Shown here in pieces: positions 43,160 to 53,520 of a stretch of DNA of 64,000 nucleotides (the stretch's first letter is position 1; the number at the start of each line of letters is the position of its first letter). The stretch is taken from assembly GCF_000003815.2 (NCBI RefSeq), contig NC_049990.1, positions 15,662,509 through 15,726,508 of the forward strand. The letters are read 5' to 3'. The notes under the pieces were generated by a model. It was not told where the DNA came from. It saw only the letters and a list, made by a program, of their open reading frames with translations, and made no database searches. The position numbers were made by a program, and so were the translations under genes. The stretch comes from Branchiostoma floridae. Taxonomy: Eukaryota; Chordata; Leptocardii; Amphioxiformes; Branchiostomatidae.

Positions 43160-43575
43160 TAGGGGTGGGTACCGGTACAGAAAATTTAGGTCCAGGTCCG
43201 GTTCAGGTCCAAAGGACCTGAACCTGGACCTGATGCAGTATGACTCATACCAATGGTCCATTTTACTACAAAGAAATCTGTTTGGTGGAGTATTAGACTT
43301 ACACTGGCGTTTTAAAATCATACAACGCTAACTGCACCTGTACGATTGGCTGTAAAACTTGGTAAAAATTACTATAAACTCTACTCTACTTCACTCTTGT
43401 TATTTTCTTCCATCTGCAAGCGCTAAAACGTGTGAATACCTGATGAAATAATCTGTTAATTTTCTAATCGGTCCAACATCCGGTCCACCTAATTTTCTCA
43501 GGTCCGGTTTTTCCGGACCGGTCGAAAAAGAAAAACCGGTTTTGTACCGGTACGCTGTACCGATACCCAGCCCTA
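43160..43575. mobile_element. hAT-type MITE next to the RB1 promoter
   Basis: Left end TAGGGGTGGGTACCGGTACA; right end reverse complement TAGGGCTGGGTATCGGTACA. The 8-bp flank GTCGCGCC is identical at 43152-43159 and 43576-43583, a perfect hAT-type target duplication. The interior contains a hairpin of GGTCCAGGTCC and GGACCTGAACC blocks. The insertion lies about 100 bp upstream of the distal E2F site, so it separates the RB1 core promoter from whatever lay upstream. Confidence 0.9.
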
Positions 43576-43788
43576 GTCGCGCCCGTTGGCGACTGTTTGC
43601 GAATTAGTCGCCTAACGAGTTTTCTTTTTGGATGCTTTGAAATTAGAAAACCAAAATTTGCGAAATTTCGTAAATAGTCTAGTCGATAATCTTAATCAAT
43701 GTACATTAGTTTTTCATTCACTGCAATGTTCAATTAAGTTATCTTGTGTATAATTTGGGACCGAAACTGAGGAAGTGACATTCCAGAC

Positions 43789-43801
43789 GCGGCCATCTTG
43801 T
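43789..43801 (-). promoter_or_regulatory. YY1-like site
   Basis: GCGGCCATCTTGT reads ACAAGATGGCCGC on the minus strand, close to the YY1 consensus AAGATGGCGGC. An ETS-like GAGGAAGTGA lies 20 bp upstream. It may be displaced upstream RB1 promoter sequence or the remains of a divergent promoter. Confidence 0.35.
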
Positions 43802-43947
43802 TGGTATAGAGGTCATGTGTTTTACCCGTATAAACCGTATAGGGTCTAATCTACATATATAACGTCATAGTTAATGTGATCATGCCATGATGCCTTAGTA
43901 AATAATGTGAATCTCATACTTGTGACATGTGTAATTTGGTCAATTAA

Positions 43948-44802
43948 AGGTGTACATTACCATGTATATGTCACAGTGGAGATCACGATCCAGGAGAATC
44001 GCCGATCATCCTAGGAGAGATCACGATCGGAGTTTCTCCTAGGAGAAATCCCGATCGCAATTCACTGAGGGACGACTGGATCACAAAAGAAAGGGAGAGA
44101 GAAGAGGTACACCTGAAGTCGCTAAAAGAGCTCTCTGCACAAGTTGAAGCCACTCAGAAATCCCTAGAAGTTCACATTAAAAAAGTCATCTCCAAGTTGC
44201 AGAATGACCTTTCCCTTGCCCAGAAGGATTTGATCTCACAAAAGGAAGCTATGGTCAAGGAGAGGCAGGAAACGATGAATGAAATGATGGTCGAACGAAA
44301 CCTATGGAGAGAGAGATACCATGGCTTGTCTACTAAAGTCGACGCCTTGGTCGCCTCCAATACCGATCTTCAACAAATCATCGAAACTCAGAATGCTGAA
44401 ATCCAGGCACTTGTTGAGAGATCTAAAGAACTTGAACAGATTTTCAACTCCTGCAAATGCAAATCCAAAACAATCAAAGCAACGATGCCACCAGGAATGA
44501 CAAAGGCCGACCGCACGCATGACAATGACGTCCCACTCAAGGACCCAGAAGACAATGAAGTGCACGCGCTCTCTGATAACGAAGCCATTGTCAAACAACA
44601 TTCCGTTGTAAACAGCGTGAAAACGCCTGCAAATAACAATCACACAAGGGGTGCAACAGACAGTGCCGAAATCAGAATCTTCGCAGACTCTATCTTCAGA
44701 GACGTGGATGCCGACCGTGCTTTCAATGGAAGATCTGCTAAGATACATAGGTGTAGCACTGTACAGGCGGCCATGAATACAATGGAAACCACCAAAGATT
44801 AA
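43948..44802 (+). pseudogene. LINE-1 element A ORF1, N-terminal part (coiled coil and start of SGNH domain)
   Basis: RNA-binding/chaperone-type first ORF of a CR1/L2-like LINE. A strongly charged coiled coil is encoded at about 44095-44440, followed by a low-complexity acidic linker and the segment IRIFADSIFRDVD, an SGNH-hydrolase block I with Ala for the usual Gly. The frame is open upstream right through the terminal inverted repeat to 43948 without an ATG, so the natural N-terminus is lost or replaced. It ends at TAA 44800-44802, where a one-base frame change separates it from the rest of the SGNH domain. Confidence 0.7.
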
Positions 44803-44818
44803 TTCCACAACCAAAACA

Positions 44819-45718
44819 GTGATCATTCATCTTGGGTCCAATGATCTGGACAATACAAAACAGCACAGTGACTCCGTAAGTGAAACTCTGAACAACACCC
44901 ACAACCTTCTGGCCGCTACAAAAACATCATTCCCCAACGCCGACATATCAGTGTCTCAAGTGCTACAAAGAGGTTCCAATCCCTCATCCTCGCTCAACCA
45001 AAACATCAAGTCCTATAATCAGGAGATGCTGAAGTCATCCAAGAAGGGAACTTTCACTTACATAAAACACAAAAAGCTCACGCAAGATAGAAGCCTATAC
45101 CTGGGAGACCAAATCCACCTGAACCACAGAAGTGGGACAAAACTGCTGGTTGCAGACTTAAAACACTCTCTGAAAATCTCACCTGGACAAAACGTCGAGA
45201 GAAGCCAATCCAACCTGACCCACCAACCTGTCCCACCACCCAGACCAAATGGATGGAATCGTCAGCCTGCCTGGAGGGGTCCACTGAACCCGCCACCCAG
45301 TCCGTACGTACGGGGGCGTCAGTCGGCCTGGGGGAACCCAGCGAACCCAGCACAAGGACCAAGCGCGGGTAGTAATAGGTCTGCCTGGAGGAACCCAGCG
45401 AACCCAGCACAAGGACCAAGCGCGGGTAGTAATAGGTCTGCCTGGAGGAACCCAGCGAACCCAGCACAAGGACCAAGCGCGGGAGGTAACCGGTCTGCCC
45501 CTGGAAGTTTCCAGAACGCTCGTCCTCACCACAACCAGCACGGGACTCTGAAAGGTCAACACCAACAGAGGGATGCCCACACCGTCGCAGTCACGAGTGG
45601 AAACAAGCAGATCGTAAAGGCCGATCCAGCTAGAGTTGGAAACAGCAAGTATCCCGGCCTGGAGCTAAAACACTTCGGGAAAAGTCTCCGCAAGGCCTTG
45701 AACTTCCTCTTATCCTAA
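44819..45718 (+). pseudogene. LINE element A ORF1, C-terminal part (SGNH domain, repeats)
   Basis: Continues ORF1 in the +1 frame. VIIHLGSNDL gives SGNH block III (GxND) and DQIHLN gives block V (DxxH), so the esterase fold is complete once the break near 44785 is disregarded. Esterase-bearing ORF1 is known from CR1-group LINEs. The C-terminus is basic and Pro/Arg/Asn-rich with a 19-residue tandem repeat, then a basic tail, suited to nucleic-acid binding. The initial GTG is only the first codon after the break and not a real start. Confidence 0.7.
45335..45505 (+). repeat. 57-bp tandem repeat, three copies, within ORF1
   Basis: Units start at 45335, 45392 and 45449 with AACCCAGCGAACCCAGCACA and translate as RNPANPAQGPSAGSNRSAW. 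Units 1 and 2 are almost identical; unit 3 diverges at its 3' end. Confidence 0.9.
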
Positions 45719-45862
45719 ATACTAAGTGAACGCTAGCGGCCACTTATGGATATCATAGCAGTTATACCAAGGTATCGTACTGTACATTTATCTTACAGAT
45801 CTGAATACTATCATAATAGCTGAATTCCTGTAGTTTAAATACCTTCAAAGTTTCTCACTGTA

Positions 45863-48800
45863 ATGGGAAAAAAGTCCGCCCTAGTTGTGTCCACCTGGAA
45901 CATTCAAGGCGGTTGTGCTAAAAAGTTTTGTGATGTTGATTTTTGTTCTTTCTTTAGTAATAGCGATTTGATTTGTATTCAAGAAACCTGGGCAGACAAC
46001 TTTGTAGATTTCGATTTTCCAGGTTTTAGTCTTTTTAGTAGTTGTAGAAGTAGAAAGAAGAAAGCGAAAAGAAATTCAGGTGGGGTAGCCACTTTGTTTA
46101 AAAGTTCTTTTAAGAAGGGTATTCACAAACTTGACAGTAGCTCACCAGACACCATCTGGTGTAAATTAGATAAACATTTTTTTGGGCTTACAAATGATAT
46201 ATACCTTTGTAATGTTTATATTCCCCCCGAAACTTTTCCAAAGTCTTCAGAAATTGATCCTTTTGACACATTATCCAGTGATATTTGCAAATTTTCAAAT
46301 TTAGGAGATGTAGTCATCGTAGGAGATTTAAATGCCAGGACAGGGTCAATTACAGAAACATATTTTGATACCGATTCCTCCGATATGGTTACAGCGGACG
46401 TAATGGACGTTAAAAACAGAAACAATAGGGATGTTAAAGTTAATAATTATGGGAGATGTCTGCTTGATTTATGTTCCTCGGCAGACTTAACTATTTTAAA
46501 CGGCAGGTTTGCAGGTGATTTAAAGGGAGATTTTACATGCCATCACTATAACGGATCGAGTGTAGTAGATTATTGCATCACACAAAGATCAATGCTTTCC
46601 GATATTCAATATGTGCACGTTAGTCCATTATCGCCTTTTTCTGACCATTGTCATGTTTCATTCTCCTTGTCAACAAAGCACGCTCCACTTATCTCAGAAG
46701 AGAAATGCCCATCTAAACTAAACCCAATAAGATTTATTTGGGACGAAAATTCAAATGATTTGTTCTCGGCGGCTTTGAATAGCTCTGAAACAAGCTCGAA
46801 ATTAAACGACTTCTGTCAGGAAACATTTCATTCAGCTGAAAATGCTGTGTCCCGCTTTACGGAAATTCTATTAGATGCATCAGTAAGGTCACTGAAAATA
46901 AGACGTAGAAAACAAGTTAAGAAAACACAAATCAAAAAGAATAAAGCTTGGTTTGACCAGTGTTGTTGGTCCTTACGCCAACAACTGAAAAAACTATCTT
47001 TACAGATAAAAAAAGAACCATGGGCTCACGAAATAAGAATCAAATATTTCTCAACTCTAAAAGATTACAAAAAACTCATTAAACAATGCAAACGGAGATA
47101 TAAAGCTGAAATATTGACCAAATTAGAAAATATGAGTGAAAAGAATCCTAAAGAATTTTGGTCACTATTAAATTTTCTAGACAACGAAGTTAACGGAAAA
47201 ACACAGAAGAATACAACAGACCCTAATATTACCAGCACTGAATGGACAGATCACTTTAAAGGACTGAATAATTTAATAAAGAATAAAAACTTTGATACGG
47301 GTTTCGAGAAAACAATCGCAGAACGAATCAAACATTTAGATAAAAACCCGTCTAATTTGCTAGATTATCCATTTACTATGGAAGAAGTTCTAGATGGCGT
47401 CAAACAATTAAAGTCTGGAAAGGCCTGTGGTATAGATTCTATTTCTAATGATATGTTAAAACAGGGATCAAAACAGTTATGTCAGTCATTGATTACCCTT
47501 TTCAATACAATTCTTTCCGAAGGTTCATTTCCATCTAACTGGAATACTAGTATTCTCACTCCAATATTCAAATCAGGTGACAAGTCGAATGTTGACAATT
47601 ACAGAGGCATTGCTCTCTCGAGTTGTCTATCTAAATTATTTACTCGTCTCCTAAACACTAGATTGCAAAACTTTGTAGAAGATAATAACCTATTGGCGGA
47701 CACACAATTTGGATTCCGGAAGAAGTGCCGAACTTCTGATAATGTGTTTATTCTAAAATCCCTTATTGAAAAATACACACAAAAAAAGAAAGGCAAATTG
47801 TTTGTTTGTTTTGTGGACATGAAAAAAGCATTTGATAGTGTATGGCGTGATGGACTATTCTACAAATTGTTACATTATGGTATCGATGGAAACTTCTTTA
47901 ATGTATTGAAATCTATGTACATGAATGTCAACTATGCTGTTAGAATAGAGAATGGTTTATCAGATTCCTTTGTTTCCACATGTGGTGTAAGACAAGGTTG
48001 TAACCTTAGTCCGTTGCTATTTAACCTATTTATCAATGATCTGCCGCAATGTTTTGACTGTGACCAATGTGATGCAGCTACTTTAACTTCTAGATCTATT
48101 AATTGTCTGTCCTGGGCAGACGATCTTGCCTTGATTTCATTGTCAAAGCAGGGACTTCAACAATGCATCAATACTCTGCAAACATATTGTGATAATTGGA
48201 AACTAACTTTTAATGTATCTAAAACAAAAGTTCTCATCTTCTCTAAAGGCAATACAAAGAAAATGTCAAAAGAATTCTTCATCTATAATAGTGAAATAGA
48301 AGTTACAGACAGTTACACCTACCTTGGAATCCCTCTTACGTCCTCAGGTAAATTTAAAACAGCCAGAAAATTTCTAAAGACCAAAGCTATGAGAGCTATC
48401 TTTAAATCAAAAACAATTTTATCTTCGGAAAATATTTCCATAACGCTAGGTAAAGATCTTTTCGAAAAATTTGTAAAGCCTATCCTCATGTATGGATCTG
48501 AGTTAACATGCTTTGACCATACCTCGAAAACACTGAAACTTATTGTCTCAAAAAACACCCCTGTATCCTCTCCGAAAAATACTCTCTCTTTCTTATTGAA
48601 TAAACTTTAGATCGACGATAATATTCCACTGTCGATTCGAAAGAGCACTTGCACTGATCTAACTCATTCTTATATCATTAATTTTGAAAGAAGATCAGAC
48701 AAGGACATGTTCTTAATACATTCGTCTGGGCTTGATCTAGAAAAGGATAACTTTTCAATCGATAACACACGCCTCCCTTTAGATATTCCTGAATTTGACA

Positions 48801-49594
48801 TACTTGACACACGTTTTCAGAAATTTCTACTTGGTGTTCATTCAAAATCATCTAATGACGGCGTGCGAGGAGAGTTAGGAACTTTTCCCATTATTATATC
48901 TGCTAGAATTCAGCTCATTAAATACTGGCACCGTTTGGTAAACTTACCTGAGGACTCTCTACTTCGCGATGCATACAACACTGTACGTACTGGTAATCAA
49001 GACTGGATTAATCATGTAAAGGACATTCTATGTTACCATGGCTTGGGACACATATGGATGAAACCTGAGGCTTATAATATAGATTATATTGTCAACCAAC
49101 TGCGCCTCCGGCTACAAGATACATATATACAGAAGTGGTTTAATTCTATTGAAAACAATTCAAAACTGTCTTTTCTTAGCAAGTCAAAACAATGTTATGA
49201 GCAAGAAACATACCTTCATGATATAAATAATTTTGAAATTCGAAAAGCGATAACTCAGTTCAGAATCAGTAGCCATAAATTGAATATTGAAACAGGCAGA
49301 TACTACAATATAGCCCCTGACCAAAGGTTCTGCCCTTTCTGTCCAAAGCATATTGAAGATGAATTTCAGTTCTTAATGGAATGTTCTAGATACGCTATTT
49401 TACGTAATGAATTATTCACATTTCTCGAATCCAGTACAGCAGATTTCAAGAGACTCGATGTTACAGACAGATTTGTATATATCTTTAGATGCCACAAATC
49501 CCATAATGCAAAGATAGGCAAATATATCAAAGACTGCTTTGCTATTAGAACAAGACTGGCAATAAAAATGTATTATTGCCATGACGACGATTGA
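45863..49594 (+). pseudogene. LINE element A ORF2: AP endonuclease and reverse transcriptase, one in-frame TAG
   Basis: 1243 codons plus stop, interrupted once by TAG at 48608-48610 (codon 916) with the same frame open on both sides. N-terminal APE-type endonuclease: N13, QETW with E41, GDLNAR at 154-159 and SDH at 260-262. The reverse transcriptase runs about 500-830, with SGKACGIDSISND, NYRGIALSS, FGFRK, FVDMKKAFDSV, VRQGCNLSPLLFNLF and the catalytic box WADD at 751-754. The C-terminal segment has a CPFC...EDEFQFLMEC zinc-knuckle-like motif from codon 1157. Clade: CR1/L2 group by motif resemblance; not resolved further. The single stop suggests recent inactivation. Confidence 0.88.
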
Positions 49595-50277
49595 GGGTAC
49601 AACAATACAGCTCAAATCAGAAATAGACTGGAAATTCCCTGTCGCACTATCCCTGGTACAATATACTAGCCCACCTGTAACATAAACCTGCAGCCAGCAG
49701 AAATGTACCATCCCCGGTACAGCACAATGGTCTGCCAGTGACCTATACCTACAGCTGAGCACTAAAGAAGTATTTCCTGTCTGCCTGTGGCGTATGGCTT
49801 GAACAAGCTCTAGAAAAGAAAATGTATCCTTCATAACATAACATAACATAACAACCAAGACAACGTGATCCATTGTGAGTTCCCTGTCTAGTTTCAAAGG
49901 ACAAATTCCTCCAGGGAGCAAGTGTGACCTACATTCCACCATTGCATACCAGAGATACATCTGGAACAGATTTGGGGGGGAGGGCTTGCATACCCAGCAT
50001 ACTGCATTCCTGTGGAAATGCCTGTGCAATTCCTAGAATTTTTGCAGACTGAATGCAAAATATACCACTTGACGACTCCCCTGAGGCGTCGTCAAAAAAT
50101 AATGAAATTAATGATTAGCCCAACTCCATTGTTATCTTATATCAAAGACTTGTGTTAGACCTCATTATGTTATTTAGGATGTTAAGACTTATTCTTTATA
50201 CCTATCTTTGTACTTTGTGTAATATTCGTTGCCATACTTTGTACCATGTGCAAATGTCGTGCAATAAAGTTCAATGT
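49595..50277 (+). other. LINE element A 3' region
   Basis: Non-coding. Contains a short (CATAA)n run at 49834-49853, then sequence ending GTGCAATAAAGTTCAATGT just before the palindromic block, which looks like a LINE 3' end with a polyadenylation signal. Whether the LINE ends at the CATAA run or at 50277 is uncertain. Confidence 0.5.
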
Positions 50278-51612
50278 AAAATCTATACTAGGAGAATCGC
50301 CGATTCTACTAGTATAGATTGCGATCGGGATTTCTCCTAGGAGAAACTACGATAATTATTGCTGTTTCATACATCTTAGCATCGTTTGAGTTTGGATTGG
50401 AGTTTCTCCTAGTACAGATTGCAATCGGGATCTCTCCTAGGAGAAACTCCAATCCAAACTCAAACGATGCTAAGATGTATGAAACAGCAATAATTTTTTT
50501 GATAAACAATGATTTTATTCAGTTTCAAATGCAAACCTACTAACTCATTACCAACTACACTCAAGCCTACTTGTGTCACTTATACAATGTTAACTTCACC
50601 GAAGACTACCACACTTGAGTCACTTCTGCAACTTTACTCAATGCACACTTCTACTCAATGCTACCTCACTATTGTCACTTCTACAACTATACTCAAGATA
50701 CCATACTGGTCTTCTTCTTCTTTCGTGTCATCACTACTGGTGTCACTACAACTATACTAAGGCAACCACACTATCATATAGTATATAGCATCATTTCAAC
50801 ATTACCACATTTGTGTCTTTCCCAGAACTATACTCAAGGATACAAGGAACTGGCTGGAGGGAGAAATTTGCCCTTATATGTCTTGGGGGCATGCAAACTC
50901 TGTTTGACACCTGTTTGATCACTTTACAATGGCTATTGTTCTTCAAAAGTTGTGAACTGATGCCATACACGTCTGACTAGTGAATGTACTCAATAGGTGT
51001 GAAATTGTGAGTAATATCTTGAAACTCTGCTTGATTTTTTGACACCTGTTTGACAACTTTACAGTTGTTATTGTTCTTCCAAAGCCGTGAAATTTGCATA
51101 CTGACACATTGTTTGATCACCTGTTGGTGTCTTTCACATATTATAAGATTTTTGCCACTACTTTAAAAGAAATTACTTTATCAGAAATTACTTTATCAGA
51201 AAAAATACTCACATGAAATTTACCATGAAAGTGATGCTATATACTATAGTGTACCTTGAGTAAAGTTGCAGAAGTGACTCAAGTGTGGTAGTCTTCGGTG
51301 AAGTTAACATTGTAGAAGTGACACAAGTAGGCTTGAGTGTAGTTGGTAATGAGTTAGTAGGTTTGCATTAATACCGAATAAATCATTGTTTATCAAGAAA
51401 ATTATTGCTGTTTCATACATCTTAGCATCGTTTGAGTTTGGATCGGAGTTTCTCCTAGGAGAAATCCCGATCGCAATCTATACTAGGAGAATCGCCGATT
51501 CTACTAGTACAGATTGCGATCGGGATCTATTTCTTATATCTATCGTAGTTTCTCCTAGGAGAAACTCCGATCGCGATCTCTCCTAGGAGAATCGGCGATT
51601 CTCCTGGATCGT
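50278..51612. repeat. Nested foldback: palindromic modules and ~205-bp inverted arms
   Basis: Arms at about 50440-50645 and 51255-51460 are close reverse complements, separated by ~610 bp. The segment with ATTGCTGTTTCATACATCTT and AGCATCGTTTGAGTTTGGA occurs three times (50358 plus, 50440-50497 minus, 51404 plus), so a smaller hairpin is nested in the left arm. CTCCTAGGAGAAA/CGATCG modules flank both ends. Confidence 0.85.
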
Positions 51613-51989
51613 GATCTCCACTGTGACATATACAATGTATTCTAATCATAGCGTTATTTGTATAATAAACGAGACAAGATAAAACCTTAATTATAAAAAA
51701 AATTATGGAGGTATGAGTTTTGTTTAGTCTTTTGTAACGACAATGTCAATGAACTGCCCGTTGTAAATTGTTTTCAGTGTTTTTACCATGCACGGTACAA
51801 GTGTAACGTTACTTGCAATGCGTATTCGGGCATGAACTTGCAAACAAACCTCCTGTTATCAAAAGGGGCGTGTCAGGTCACAGCGCATGCTGCAATGCAG
51901 CACAAAGAATCACTGAACAGTAAGTCTGAACAGATCATACATACACCTTGATACTGGTGCGATACTGGTGCAGACTATTGTAATACTGG

Positions 51990-52229
51990 CCAGCTTTTCC
52001 GATTTCTTTCACAGGGCGCCAGTTACTCTGCACCTAGAGGGCCTTGGCGGCAAGACGCGGCCTGCCTCTGTCTGTCGAGGCCAAGCACACGAACGGAGAG
52101 CTGCTAGCGGCGGCAAGGAAAGGGAGCAAGGGCCGCTCCGAAGCTCATCGAAGGCAAGCAAAACTGCAACTTTGTAAAGTCATTCCGGGCAAGAAAGGAC
52201 AGAAAAGGAGACGGTGAAAGACCGGCAAC
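51990..52229 (+). other. 5' UTR/promoter region of LINE element B
   Basis: The GC-rich stretch from about 52010 to the ORF1 ATG contrasts with the AT-rich flank and directly precedes ORF1, as expected for a LINE internal promoter. The exact 5' end is not determined. Confidence 0.45.
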
Positions 52230-53171
52230 ATGGCGACCAGGTCGAACGACGAGCACACGGAGGAGGACTGTCGCCCCGTTTTCCTAATCCTTGGAAGCGT
52301 CGTAAACAAGGAAAAGGGTGACAGATTCTTGTCTGAGGAAGAGATCTTCGCCGCTGTAGCAACTGCACTGAGCCAAACGGCAGCTGAACCCACGTCAGGG
52401 CCGATAAAGTGCATACAGATAGCAAGGGGCCTATGCAGAATTTACATTGAGGGGAAGTCCTGCAGAGCCAGAGTGCTGACAAAAGGGCTGGTGCTGAGAG
52501 GTAAGAGTGTTACTCTTCATGAGAAAAACCCTTTCGTAAGAGCACCCAGGGGAACAAGGCTCACCGTCAAAGGATTACCTTGGTCAGTTCATGACTCAGT
52601 AATCAAGTACACTTTAGAACAACAATATGGCTGCGAAATAACAGAAATACAGCACTGTCGTATCAGGGTCAACGGGCGACTGACAGACTGCTGCAATGGT
52701 GACAGATTTGTCTATATCACCAAACTCAAGAAACCAATACCAAACTACAATGTTCAGATGGGAAAGTTCAGAGTTAACATTTTCTACAGACAAACTGCCA
52801 TGATGAGACCTGAACCTGAGGAACATGATGAAATGATGCACCCTGCAATACTGATTGACAGCCAAGAAGAATTCCCACCACTAAAACAGAGTACTCACGA
52901 GCCACTTGATACATCACAGCATACTGAAGAGGCAATACCGGCCAACTTTGGAGAAAACACATTCTCCCAAGTAAACACCACAAATGCAACAACACATGCA
53001 GATGTGCACACGCCAGAGAACAAAAGTGAGGATGAAGAAGAAATGGACACATCAGTTGAACAAGGAAAAGAGGGACAAAGTGGAATGAAACAAGCGAATA
53101 TAACAAAATACATGGGTCGAAATAGTCAAGAAAAAGACACTTCAAGGAAAACCAATAGACAAGGGTGCTGA
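52230..53171 (+). CDS. LINE element B (Tx1/L1-type) ORF1
   Basis: 313 aa nucleic-acid-binding first ORF. Basic N-terminal half with an RRM-like pattern (RLTVKGLPWSVHD, then KFRVNIFYR) and an acidic Ser/Thr-rich C-terminal half with EDEEEMDTS. The ATG context ACATGG is good. The frame stops at 53169, but the overlapping +1 frame 53165-53464 continues with 98 codons of basic, Arg/Ser/His-rich sequence ending shortly before ORF2. I infer a one-base indel near 53160 and an original ORF1 of about 410 aa. Confidence 0.72.
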   Translation: MATRSNDEHTEEDCRPVFLILGSVVNKEKGDRFLSEEEIFAAVATALSQTAAEPTSGPIKCIQIARGLCRIYIEGKSCRARVLTKGLVLRGKSVTLHEKNPFVRAPRGTRLTVKGLPWSVHDSVIKYTLEQQYGCEITEIQHCRIRVNGRLTDCCNGDRFVYITKLKKPIPNYNVQMGKFRVNIFYRQTAMMRPEPEEHDEMMHPAILIDSQEEFPPLKQSTHEPLDTSQHTEEAIPANFGENTFSQVNTTNATTHADVHTPENKSEDEEEMDTSVEQGKEGQSGMKQANITKYMGRNSQEKDTSRKTNRQGC

Positions 53172-53464
53172 CAAGATCACACTCACATGTTAGTGCAACA
53201 CCACAAGGAAATAGACCACATGTAACGCCTTCTTCTCGGTCACACCAAGAGAGCAGAAACGATGGGAATAGAGAAACTCTAGGACAGAAGCTGACACCCG
53301 CACAGATAGAGAAAAAACTGAGAAACATGAGAGATGCGTCAGGGAGACACAGACAACAGAGAAACATGAACGCTGTTCCAGCACAGAGGGGACGACACCG
53401 GTCCAGCAGAAACGATGGAGAACACAACCCTGTGGAGCTACTGTACACATCGGACTGTGATTAA
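53165..53464 (+). pseudogene. Probable C-terminal continuation of element B ORF1 after a frameshift
   Basis: The open frame overlaps the end of ORF1 by seven bases and begins with GTG rather than ATG. It is rich in Arg, Ser, His and Asn (RHRQQRNMNAVPAQRGRHRS), typical of a basic nucleic-acid-binding tail. It lies 56 bp before ORF2. Confidence 0.5.
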
Positions 53465-53520
53465 GTACATAGAACTCATTCCACCATATAGTAAACCGGT
53501 ATAGCTTTTCATTTACAGGT

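Larger units (their letters stand above)
43963..51634. mobile_element. 7.67-kb composite TIR element enclosing a LINE and a foldback core
   Basis: Left terminus TGTATATGTCACAGTGGAGA and right reverse complement TGTATATGTCACAGTGGAGA are identical, and the match continues for about 100 bp through modules built on TCTCCTAGGAGA and CGATCG. No clean target duplication is visible (left flank ends ATTACCA, right flank begins ATGTATT). Inside, in order: a CR1/L2-like LINE (about 44062-50277), a palindromic block and a foldback of ~205-bp arms. No DNA transposase is present, so the unit would need one in trans. Confidence 0.75.

Noticed and set aside
45078-45580. Two ~130-codon minus-strand frames with tandem repeats
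   Set aside because: They are antisense shadows of the 57-bp repeats in LINE ORF1.
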